From positions 3,694,699 to 3,758,698 of the forward strand of contig VWZX01006814.1 in assembly GCA_013399015.1 (NCBI GenBank): a stretch of DNA of 64,000 nt. The letters run 5' to 3'. Positions within the stretch are counted from its first letter, which is position 1, and the number at the start of each line of letters is the position of its first letter. The DNA is from Galbula dea. Taxonomy: Eukaryota > Chordata > Aves > Piciformes > Galbulidae. Shown one piece after another: positions 38,601-50,600 of this stretch. The notes below the pieces were generated by a model that saw only the letters and a list, made by a program, of their open reading frames with translations, was not told where the DNA came from and did not search any database. Made by a program: the position numbers and the translations under genes.

Positions 38601-41600
38601 GCATGCAGCAGTAGTAAAAGCAAATGTGAATTTATTAATAAATACTGAACTCCATTCAGATCAACTTGGCAGGGAAAGACACTTGCCATGAAATGAACCT
38701 CACCAATAAATATCTCAGCAGTGGGGCATCCACTTAAAATTCCAGTCTAAGCCAAAGTCTCTTAAAAGCTTGTGAATATGTGCACTATGGCTTTCAGTTC
38801 TTAAAAAAAAGAAATTAAAAATTAAAAAAAAATATTAAAAAACCCACAATGAGATTTCATTTATACTAAAACCAGCCTTAACTACTTCTTGCAAACTGTT
38901 TGCTCAAATGATCTTCTCTTACATTAAGCTATCATATCAGAAACCTTGCTTCTGGGCTTTTTTCCCACTTTTCTCTCTTTTTAAACAGAAAGACATCTGT
39001 TTAACAAAGTGAAGCACTGTGTGGCTCATTCAACACATTCAGGGTAGTTTAGGAACATCAGTATTAGATATCATTGGGTATTCTGAGCATTTTATGATTA
39101 GGGAACTCTAAGCACAATTGCAAGTATGGGGGAAGCTGGTCAGAGTTTACAGAAGCATGACTTCAAACTTTACTTACGTATTAGAATTGGTGATGTCAGT
39201 GGTTAAACATTCACATGTTAATGGGAGGTGAGGAGAGACATTAAAACCATAAAAATAAACAAAAATAATGTTAAGACTTTTTCCAAAATGAACACATGGT
39301 TTGAAACTTAAAAAAAGAAAGAGGAAAAACCCTGGTGTAATACCACAGTAGTGTTATTTGCAATGCTCATTCCTGACTGCAGAATGGACTTCTTGGGCTT
39401 TCCTAATCATCTCAGCCCAAAGGCTCTCAGCCAGCTGCTCATCTAAACCCTGCACTACTGCTAATTTGCTACTTAACCCTAAAAACATTTCATCAAATAA
39501 AGGGTCTGCAAAGGGATGCAAACTCAAAGTCTTTAAAAAGTGGAGTCATTCATCTTTCACCACATTATGTAAAAGTCATCTCCTACTTCAAGTTTTCTGT
39601 TCACAGTGGAAGGGAAGAGCAAACACACTCCAGTATAACTGAGACCTTGCTCTGCAATAGTAAAGACTGGCAAGGCAGTGGACTTCTGCCATCATATTCA
39701 GACTTGCTATAACAATTTCTACACAAAAAAGATTAGAGAACTAAAACTGTTGTCCAACTCAGAATCCAAACACCTGGAAAAACAAGTACAGCATACTATC
39801 TCAAGGCTTGAGAATCAAATTAGCCCTGTCAGTCATAAGTCATCTATATTATCTTCAATAATTAAAGATTCTTATTTAAAGCCACGGCTACATTTGGAAT
39901 TCCAGTCTTACAATACCATCTCCATCTTTGGTGTTGAAATGAATCATGGTACTTCATTTCCTTAAAATAAGGATATTCCATAAAGTCCTTGACAGAGAAC
40001 AGTCTGTCGTTAATCCATTTTAACATGATAGTACCTGTACTCTGAAACTATAAACTTCAAGGAGTGAAATAAAGGAAGGCATTGAAACAGCAAAATCTCA
40101 GTTAATGGCAAGTTTGCCATTAATATCAGTGGCCAAGATTGAAGCCATATGATCCAAATGAAACAACATGCTTTAAAACATAATCACACAGGAGGACATG
40201 CCATAATAGCTGTTTCAAGCTTGCACTACTAATTTTTTATGCTTGCAAAGCAAAAACTGAATGCTTTTCACTAGTTTACATGCCCTTCATTTGACAGTTG
40301 ACACTCCAGTTTTGAAATAGAAAGGGAAAGATAATTTACCATGTTGTTTGTAGATGGGTGGTTTTCTGTAAATGTTGACACCTTGATCTGTGAAATTGAG
40401 AAACAGAAAAATGGCAATATGAAAACTGCTTCATTTTTAGACAAAGGTAACTCCAATACTAAAACAGTAGACAGACCAAATCAAGGATATAGCACAAGAA
40501 AAAGCCAGAAAGCTATTTGTAGTATTATATAAAATCAGATTATTTAAAGAAAAGAAAACATAAGAAAAAGTGAAAAGTCAAAGACGTGATGTGAAGTCCT
40601 CTGGAGCTGATTCTGTAACATGTGGATGCATTGAAGTCATGAACCATTCATTTTAAACATTCAGAGGACTAACAATGGAGTAAAAGTTAGAGAAGAAATG
40701 CAAACAAGCAAGACATTTCAATGGTGAAGATACAAGCCATTTGGAGAAAAGTACCCCAAATAACTTCTGTGGAAAATTGTGCTTCAGTCATAACTCAGTT
40801 TTCTCTCCAACTGACTGGCTGGACTGAACAGAGGAGAATGCAGTGAGCCTTCAATTCACTTCAAAATCCAGAGAACAACATAATTGCCTAATGCACTGTT
40901 TTGAACAGCCAAAACCAGCTACACTTCACTAGTCAAAGGGCTGCTTCATGCAGTGTTAACTGATATACTCCTGATTCTCAAACCACAAGGATAGATTTCT
41001 TTTTTGTAATTTTTTTAATATAATGCCCACCAGTGAACATTACAGAATCAAACCACTTTCCAGAACTCTAATGCAGAAAACCTACAGCATGTCTGAAAGT
41101 TATCATATTTTTACAAATAATAACCTAAGACAGGAACTAGTTTGTTCTAAACTACCTTCCAACTCAAGCCAACACTTTGTGTATTTGTCATAGCTACAAA
41201 CACAAAAGTGAATTCAAAACCAATGCTGCAGTGCAAAAACCTGCCATAATCTTCTTAGAAGACCAAAATGAGCTGCTGGGAGCTAGAAATTTAAAAAAAC
41301 CCAAATATTTTGCTACTTCTTACTGCCTGAAAAAAGTTCTCCATTACATTAGAATGACAGATGTAAAAACATTTTAGAAATGCATCATATCTATCAGAGA
41401 TCAAACTAAAGTGTTACAGCAGACGACATAGCCTTTGGCATTAAGGAAAGTTAACCCTAAAAATCTATTGAAACAAGGGCAAATCTTACTCTGCAGAACC
41501 CTACATCCTCGACTAAACAGGCAATTCATTGCACACAAAGACATGAAGTATTTCATTCCTGTTAGGGATCTGTCATGGCTACTTGACCAGTAAACAGGTA

Positions 41601-44600
41601 CAAACATTACAAGGGCAGCCATGTGGTACTTTTGCGCACATCTCTACCAGAAAGCTATCGGGAGGATAGGAACACAGCTCCTTCTGTGGCTGCACTGTGC
41701 CAGCTGAAGAGGACTGCTCTCCCACCGTGCTAGAGATGATTAATCACAGCTATTCGTGCAAGTGCGCTTTAGCTTACGCAAATCCAAGTGAGCCAGGTTA
41801 GTTTAAGCAGTTAAACCAGCCTATCTTAGCCAAACCAGGCCACACTAACTGAAAGGGAAGTCTCCACAGTTTATCTGCCAGATCTGAGGAAAGGAGTAAG
41901 AGCAACAGCAACATCTGGCAGTACGAAGGGACACTAGAATGAAGGGGACCTGTAGAATAACTGGATATAATAAGGCTTCCAGCTAGCACTGATGCAGTCA
42001 GAAGATGCACATCCACAACCCTATGGACATATAGTCTCATCCCATCAAATCCAACAGAGATGATTTTCTTAGAGGTTGGAAGAACTGTGCAGCTCAGTTC
42101 AAAACAGGGACTGCCCTTTATAGACAGGGTATCCTAAAGCATAGATATCCTTGCGGGTCTGCAGGTCTCTCTGAGGACAAGTCATTGCATAAAACATGTA
42201 AAGAAACATCCACGTCTGCTTTAAAAAACAAAGGGAACACTAAACTAGAACTCTTGGGTTCAAGACCAAAACAAGTCACAAGAATCTGAACAACATATGT
42301 AATGGCTCACTGGTCAACTCTTTTCTGCACAAGAATGAAAACCAATTCCCCTGTTAGCAGAGTTATGCTAGTGGTCAGCTGGTGCAACTGAGAGAAAAAT
42401 CAAGCCCTACGTATCTCATATCCAGCCTACAGGCCATCAACAGACCCTGAAAACTAAGGCATTCTTACAGTGAAACACCTGAAGAGTGGAATAGGTAAAA
42501 ATCACAATTAACCCCCATCTCTTAATGCACTACTGCTCTCAGCAAGCCCAGGAGCAGTTCCAAGCCCTGAAGGTGCATCCCATGGTAAATAGTGTGAAAA
42601 GATGGAGACAAGACAAAAGTTACAAAGGCTACATTCTACACTGTGACAGGACACCAAGACACATACAGTGCCAGCTCCTACCTGGAACATGGAAATGTTT
42701 AGGGGCCTGAGCGTAAGTTGGAGTGAGAGGGCGGCTGTCGGGCCGATAGGGGACAGGGGAGTTCCGACCGCTGGACGGCTCATTGCCTCCAATGAAAGAA
42801 TGGAGAAAACAAAATGAGAAGAGGGAGAGCAATAAAAAAAAAAAAGCAAGCCCTACCAAACCCAAACAAAACTGGTGGAACCAAAACCTCCAGGGAAAAA
42901 AGAAGGTGAACCAAAAATATAAATACAAACAATAAGGAGAACTGGTAGCTCTGGTGGTTTTTTTTTTCTCTGATATTCCTGCAGAAACAAAAGTTCATGT
43001 TCAGGTTGTAGTTGAGGTTTGAGCAGCTCGGACTCATTCTGACAGCATGCAGGCAGGAGCTGTGTGCTTGTAGCTTGTGATTAGATGGGCAACGTGGAAA
43101 AGCAGAATGGAAGGTTACTTTGCAATGATTTAGTAAAGAGATTGATATTTAGAGTTAAAAGTTGCAGACAGAGCATAGTAATTGATATGCAAATCCAAAA
43201 TGAAATAAGGCCCAAGCAAGGAGAAGCAGATGCTGGCAGTTACTACAGTTCCCTAAACCAAAAGCATACAGAAGCTTGAGATGGTCACTCAGCCCATATC
43301 AAAAGTTGTAACTATTCCTTACACACTCTTTCATTGGTTTTGCTCTCTGGTAAGAAATATTTATATAGCAAAATAATTTGTAAAGCAATGCAGTCCATCT
43401 AGTGGCTGCAGCCGTATCATCGGTGCCACCCCAAATCTGCCCATGCCAAAATTGACTCTGGTGCTCTGGTGACTTCACCACAGCTCATTTAGCAAATCTG
43501 AATCTAATGTCTAAAAACTTAAGTTGCATTTTGCACACACAGTTTGCTCCAGTCATAAGATTACTCTTACCAGGACTATTTCTTTGCCTCCTAGCAATAC
43601 AACACAGTAATTCAAACGCCCTGAAAGTTCCTGTGTCTGTCAGGGCAAGAAGGCTGTTGCAGATCCATGCTGGTTGATCCCCCAAGTATCAAGACTTAAC
43701 AAACAAATACCCAAACACATGACTCTGTGTGTACTACAGAGGAATATTGCTGCCTTTTAGTTTGTGCCATTCTTCACACTAGTGCGAACTTGCATAAGCA
43801 TAAACCATCCACACGGGTGCTTATTTTACATGGGTCTGGGTGACCACAACAGTGAAAAGTAGGGGAGCATGAAACTCTCTCCATTTTTCAGGTATGCAGA
43901 AGTGCTTAAAAATCTCTAGAAACACTGATTAACAAGTAAGAAAAAATAAAGGAGGGGGATGAGTACAGAAGGGCTATAAAACACAACAAAAAACCCAACT
44001 GTAGGTCTCCTTTCGGCCAGAGGTTTCCTATGTCCCATTAGAGGTCCAAAACCTAGGGAGAATCACACAACATAGAATGGCCCAGGTTGGAAGGAACCTT
44101 AAAAATCATCTAGTTCCAACCCCTATGCCATGGGCAGGGGTGCCACACACTAGATCAGGTTGCCCAGGGCCACATCCAGCTTGGCCTTGAACACTGCCAG
44201 GGATGGGACAGCCACAACCTCTCTGGGCAACCTGTTCCAGTGCCTCACCACCCTTTGGGTAAAGAACCTCCTTCTAATCTCTAGTCTAAATTTCCCCTCC
44301 TTCAGCTTGGATCCACTCCGCTGTGTCCTGTTACAATCTGACCAGCTGAAAAGTCTCTCCCCTCCCATCTTGTAGTGCCCCTTTAGGTATTGAAAGGCTG
44401 CTATAAGGTCCCCTTGAAGCCTTCTCTTTTCCAGGCTGAACAACCCCAACTCCTTCAGCCTGTCCTCGTAGGGGAGGTGCTCCAGTCCTCTGATCATCTT
44501 TGCGGCCCTCCTCTGGACCTGCTCCAACAGGTCCACACCCTTTCTATGCTGAGGACCCCAGAACTGGATGCAGTACGCCAGGTGGGATCTTAGGAGGGCA

Positions 44601-47600
44601 GAGTAGAGAGGCAGAATCACCTCCCTAGACCTGCTGGTCATGCCTCTCTTGATGCAGCTCAGGATACGGTTGTCCTTCTGGGCTGCAAATACACATTGCT
44701 GGCTCATATCCAGCTTTTCATCTATCATGACCCCCAAGTCCTTCTCTGCACTGATGCTTTCAACAAGTTCGTCTCCCAGGGATGAATCAAAAGATATGTA
44801 TTGACCTATGGACTTGTCAAAACAGAAGGGTCACAAGTACATTTTAACTGTTGGGAATTGGTAGTCAAAATGTGGCATGTTCAATTTCCAATGCCTCTAT
44901 CACCAACACTACAAATACAGGGAAGTAATCCTTCTCACACTCCCCTCAATCTCAAACAGATACAACTAAGTATACTTACATCCATAATCATATGCTGGCT
45001 AATATCGTTTCTGGTAATTTGTTTAGAGAGAACAGGTAATGTTATCTAATGCATACAGTAGCAGGCAGACCATTAGCACGGTATCATCCTGAACGTGTTG
45101 CTCTACAGATGTCTCTGTTGGCTTGTATTTCCTGGAGTTCCTGTGCAGTCTCTCTCTTCCTAATGACTCCTACTAGCAGTGACAAATGACTCTCCTTTAC
45201 ACTGGCTAGGATGGCAGTCTCATTATCTCCAACCACTGCAGGAGGGAATGGCACATCTACTTAGATTCTCATTAGATCATCCCTGAGGAGTTCACTCTCA
45301 TAATGAGACTTAAGTGCTTCAGATGCAGTTGTAAAATCACCCACAGTTTATGAAAGCAGTGCCAGCATCTGCAGAACATGCATATGCACACAGGAAAGCA
45401 GAGCTGCTAGCCTACCAGCCGTGAGGCCTGTTTGCAGTTTTACATAAAAGGAGGGGCTATGCATGCTCTGAATATGGGCTCCTTGCTGTGCCTGCACAGG
45501 GAAGTCTCTTACTATCTCAGATATGCCGTAACTAGTGTTAACTCCACAAAGCAACAAAAGCACTCCAGTTTGCCACCACTGTAGGAAAATCTAGTTCCCA
45601 GACCCCTCAGATGCAGTTCAGCACGTGTGTGTAGGGGTGGGTTGGGAATGTTAAGAGATAATGGGGTAAGTTTAATATAAAAATCAATCAGTTGAGTACA
45701 GCAGCCTCAGAAGTGAAATTCAGAGGCTTTTTCTTTCATTCTGTTTGCTCCATCAAGTAGTTCCCATTTCCTATAGCTCGATTTGTTAAGCAGGTTCCCT
45801 AGCAGTCAGGAGTATGACAGCTTGCCTATATACAGCACAGTGTAATACAGGTTCCTGCTGCCTTCTGAAGTGTTCACCACTTGGCTCACTGTGTGATTCA
45901 CAAGCTAAGTTCGCAGAATTAGGCCAAAAAACCCATATGCAACCAACACTGAGCCTTCTGTCAACTTGCAATGTAGTTGCTCTGCTTCTGAATAGACATA
46001 GGGAAAAAAGCTCAACAGCACCTGAAAACCTAAGTCCTACACAGGTTTTGTCAAAACTATCATTCATCATCTTGTCTAGATGCGTAGCTCTTATTTCCCA
46101 TACAAAACTCAAAGCTGTGAAACAGCCAAAGCATGGATGTTTTCCAGAGCAGAGCTTTCAGCTGCATCCACAAAACCCTGGAAATAGTTATTACGCACAG
46201 ACAGCATTTGATTTCAGAGAACTGCCTCAGGGAAGGAAAGCAGGAATCTGTGAAAACCAAATTCAAAAAGTGGGTATATTATGAGAAGGTCTATGAGCAG
46301 AGGAATACACATGACTTTGGAGCAATTTTTACACAGAAACCTTACTGGGGTTTTGCAATATTCTTGAATGCCTCTGAAAAATTCTAAGCATGTGAAATTA
46401 AATCCTTTCTCTCAATGAGGGTTTTGTCTCTGATTTCAGTAGGATCAGGCTTTCTTTCATTCATTGACTTGTTTTGATTCTTTCATAGCAAAGACAGTAC
46501 TTTATTGAGACAAGATCAAATTCAATGGAGATTCTAAAAGAGATTAAATGAAGTCTAAGCTGATACATATTACAACCTCTTCCATCTCTTTCAACATATA
46601 TATCAACAAACTCTCACTAGGACTTTCTGAGGCATATTTAGCCCCTTCACTCCTCAAAGTTCCTTACATTCAGCCTTACGTACAAGGCTTGAGCATTACA
46701 GTTGTTTAAGCATTATGTTGTATGAAAATACACTGAAACCTATCTAAATGCCTACTTTTGTGGCTTGATGATACAAAGTAACACAGGTGCAATGCATCGT
46801 GTGCCACTTTCATTATCATTATGCTGTTTGGAAATTATGCTCCTTTACCAAAGCAGTTTTTGTATGATCCACATTCTCTGACTCCTAAAGGAAAAAAACC
46901 CCAGAACTATAGCTTTATGAAATCTACCTTACAAAGTTATACTAACTTCACCTTCTCGCTAAAAGTACAAGTGGCTTCGAGAAAGGCTGACTAAGTATAA
47001 AGGAGATCACATGATGCCTCTTTTTTGAATCACTGTAAGGGTACCTGTCACACCTAACTAGCCCCAGACAGTGCCACAGTTCTCATTTCTGATATATTCA
47101 TAACAGCCTAACTCCCTAGTAGACACAGAAAAGCTTCTCTCAAGATAGAATAACGTAGTACTTTAAACTTTGAAAACAGACACCTGGAATATGCAAGGCA
47201 AACTCCTACATATCAGAATATCAGGAAGCTGCATTAGATGCATCCAATGCCAGAATAATCTCCCTTTTCTGCTGCACAGACATAAAAAGGGGGTACTTGA
47301 ACATGTGTGGTGTGCAAAGAGGACAAATAAAGAACCATTGTGGGAAACCCAGATCAAGCTCATCAGTTTGTAACAAAATACCTGTTTATGAACATGGAGT
47401 AGTGAAGAGGGGAGACGATACAGTGCAACTGGACTTCACTCAACACTACTCAAATTAAAAAAAAAAACCCTACACACACTCTCCCTGAATTTTATATTGG
47501 GCAAACTATATTATCTCTTCTTATGAAAGCACATCTACGTGTTGGAATAGTAGAGAGGTTTATTTTCCAAAACATCACCAGTCCCTATTATCTTGTCTTT

Positions 47601-50600
47601 AAGTGCATGTGCACCTGCACATACAGACTATGTGTATTTTCAGAGTATATCTGATTAAGAAGTATCTTCCATCATGGTACTTTTACAGGACAAGCCATAG
47701 CTTGCTCTGACTTAGGAAACATTATGAACTTTTGTTCATGAATGTTTTATGAATGCTTTGCTGATCACTTAACATGCTGGAAAAATTACAGACATCTTCA
47801 GGCCTTTTGACCTTTTCCACATTTCAATATTTTTTAGTAATGGGAAGATAAAATCTTTTCCTAAGATGTTTCAATAGCTACTTATCTTCAGAGAAATAAT
47901 GATGATTTTTATCTAATTTAAGGATAACATAGGATCTTACTGTATCATCTTCTGCTATATGGGAGAACCTTTTGTTTCCATACAGGAACACAGACACTGA
48001 GCGAATCACTACCAAATCCTTCCATTTGATAGTGTAATACATTAACAGCCACAACTTTTTCACTTTGAAATTTGGAATTATTTGATGGTCCTCCTCTGAA
48101 GGTTCTGCAGCATTTCCTATGTTACACATCCTCCTGGGACTGTGGACCTATCAATTAAATTCCCTTACTAGATCGTATTTAAGATGCACAAAACTTAGGT
48201 CACTTAGGACAGTGCTTCTTTCTCTCAACCAATACAAGACTACTTTTTTAATTCAGCCATGTGACTTGCTACTTGCCCCTTCTCAAATGTACATCCTTGG
48301 ATGGTGTACACTGTCACAGCAATATTGAACTTGAGTTTTCAGGAGATTTACTGAGTTACAGCACATAAATCCCATCAAAGCCTACGACCTTTCTGTCAAA
48401 TTTTCAGAAAATCATGGATTCTTACAATGTGACATATTTGATAAGAACCATACCCACCCCTCTGTCTACAGTGCTTGTAACCCCACTTGGACTTTTGTAC
48501 TGATAACTGAGACATACTTAATATACATGCCAGGCAATTTTTTTAAATCTGAACCCAAAAGGCATGGATTTCCAATAGTTCTTCTGATTTATCTGTTGAA
48601 GAAGCTATTTCCTCCACAGAAAACGAATGAAAATGCCACTTGAAAGAGTGTGAGCATTAATTTGGATTTACAGCAAAGAAATGCTGAAATTGCAAGGATT
48701 ATGAATTAACTGCATGCTGAAATGAGCAGTGCATCTATTTTTAAGGGTCCCAATCTTTTAAGTTTGAAGTGAGATTTTTCACAGTGATGTAATAGGAAAG
48801 TTGAAAGTGCATATTAACAAAAATCATCTAAGAAAAGGCAAGAGTGAAATTAGTAATGGTGATCTGTATGCAGAAGAGCTATAAGGTTGAGATACATTAG
48901 CATTTATTGAAAGTTCCTGGCAACAACTGCCTTGTATCTGTTTTTCACTATCTCCAGTTTATGATTATCTACATTAATCACTCATGCAAGAATAGAATCT
49001 ATGTTCAACTTACTCAACTGCTTCTTTTTGAGCTCTTATAGGTGATATAAGCTATGGCCTTCTCCCCCAACAGAAGAGATGGCATAGTCAGACAGTGCTC
49101 CAATAGATATAAAAATAAAACTACATTCACCGAAAGTGAGAAACAAAACTAAAAGCCTATTGAGCTCAATGTGCTCCTTGAAGGGACACAATGAAAGAAC
49201 AACTCTCCCCCAAATCAAACCATGGAAAATAAGAGACTGAAGAAAGGAGAAACAAACAGGTCCTCAGCTAGTGTAAATCCCTGCAATTCTACTGCCTTCA
49301 GCAGAGTCTGCTCATTCTCACTTGTTGAGGACAGTCCTAAAGACTAATCTTACTTTGTAGGGCAGTAAGTATTGCCAATGTGATTAACAACGACTAACTT
49401 CCTTGTTGCCATTGATCTTTCTATAATCTTTTTTTCCCTTCCTCTCCATATTTTTTATCACATTGCTCTCATCCAGGTAATATTTGTAGTCAATTTTTAA
49501 ACAAATATTTTAAGAATGTGGAAATAATAATTAAATTTGATATGCTAACTGCTGCAGTGATTGTTACGTATTGCTTTAGAAAGAAGCTAAATTAGGCCCA
49601 TATAGGCTCTAAATAGTATACGACAATGCTTTCCTGTACATTTCTAATAGGTAATTGCTTGATGACTCTTCACCTAGGGCCCTTAGAAATGACATATTTC
49701 CCCTGGAAAAAAAGGAGATTATGTCTATTCTATTGTAGTTTTAAGTGTAATGGCACATTTTGAGGCATGCTGAGCTATACAGCCAATGACAACCTTATGG
49801 AGATAGGCCTTATTAGCTTTTGACAGAATGCTAATAGATCTCCAGCCTGAAGGGTACTCCCTGGGGAGGCCTGGCTCCTTACCTTTGACATGGGGGATGA
49901 AGTGGTGTCGAAAAGGGGAGTTGGGGCGGGAGTCATGGTGAGTGGAGCTGAGACTGCTAGTGCGCAGGTATGACAACCGCTGCACACCAGTAGAGAGCAG
50001 CTCTGCGGCAGCAGGGAATCGGGGGGCAGAACAAAATGAAAACAAAGAAAAACAATAAGAGAAAGGCAGGGAAGGAGGCTTCAAAGGAAGGGGAAAAAAA
50101 AGGCATTGAACAATTAGGATTCTGAAAAGAAGGAAGGAAAAAAAAAAAAAGGTTAAAGAAGTACCGAAGGGTTCATAAATGTTAGACAAAATCACAGGAA
50201 GTAATAGAAGAGAGGCTCAGATTTAGACAAAATTACAGAAAGTAGCGGAAGAGAGGCTCAGATCTGAACTGCATCACTGAGCATAGCATTTTTTGGCTTA
50301 ATGAGCTTCTGATCTATGCTGTGTTACCAAAAAGTAGCCTGCTACCAGTGTGCAAACATCATGAACACTGATGCTCAATTATTTAAGAAAGCAGCTGTTT
50401 TGAAAAGTGCCTGACCAACAAATGTCAGACAAGAGGCATGCAAGCTGTTTTCTATTGTTTTAAGACATTCCAAAAATGCTGCCAATAACAGCTAGGGCAC
50501 AGTGGGAGGAAAAGGCTGCAAACTTTTTCAAAACTTGTAGCACTCAAATTTTTATAAAGCCTTATGCTGACAACGTCAATGCAGTGCTTCACTTCTCTCT

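Larger units (their letters stand above)
42787..49882 (-). other. ABLIM1: ABLIM1 large intron, 7.1 kb, with a CR1 copy
   Basis: The intron carries a sizeable minus-strand CR1 element (44071-44795). The rest is unique sequence with no gene that I can support; open frames at 45786-46284 on both strands have no coding features. Confidence 0.8.

Noticed and set aside
43569..43680. Possible cassette exon ending at a strong donor (CCTG/GTAAGAG)
   Set aside because: An in-phase open frame exists (ends RRQRNSP), but its only phase-1 acceptor (GATCAACCAG) has no pyrimidine tract, and the peptide is not recognisable.
45786..46284. Overlapping 108- and 156-codon frames on both strands
   Set aside because: No domain, no splice context and no start context. 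They lie inside a large ABLIM1 intron and are most likely chance.
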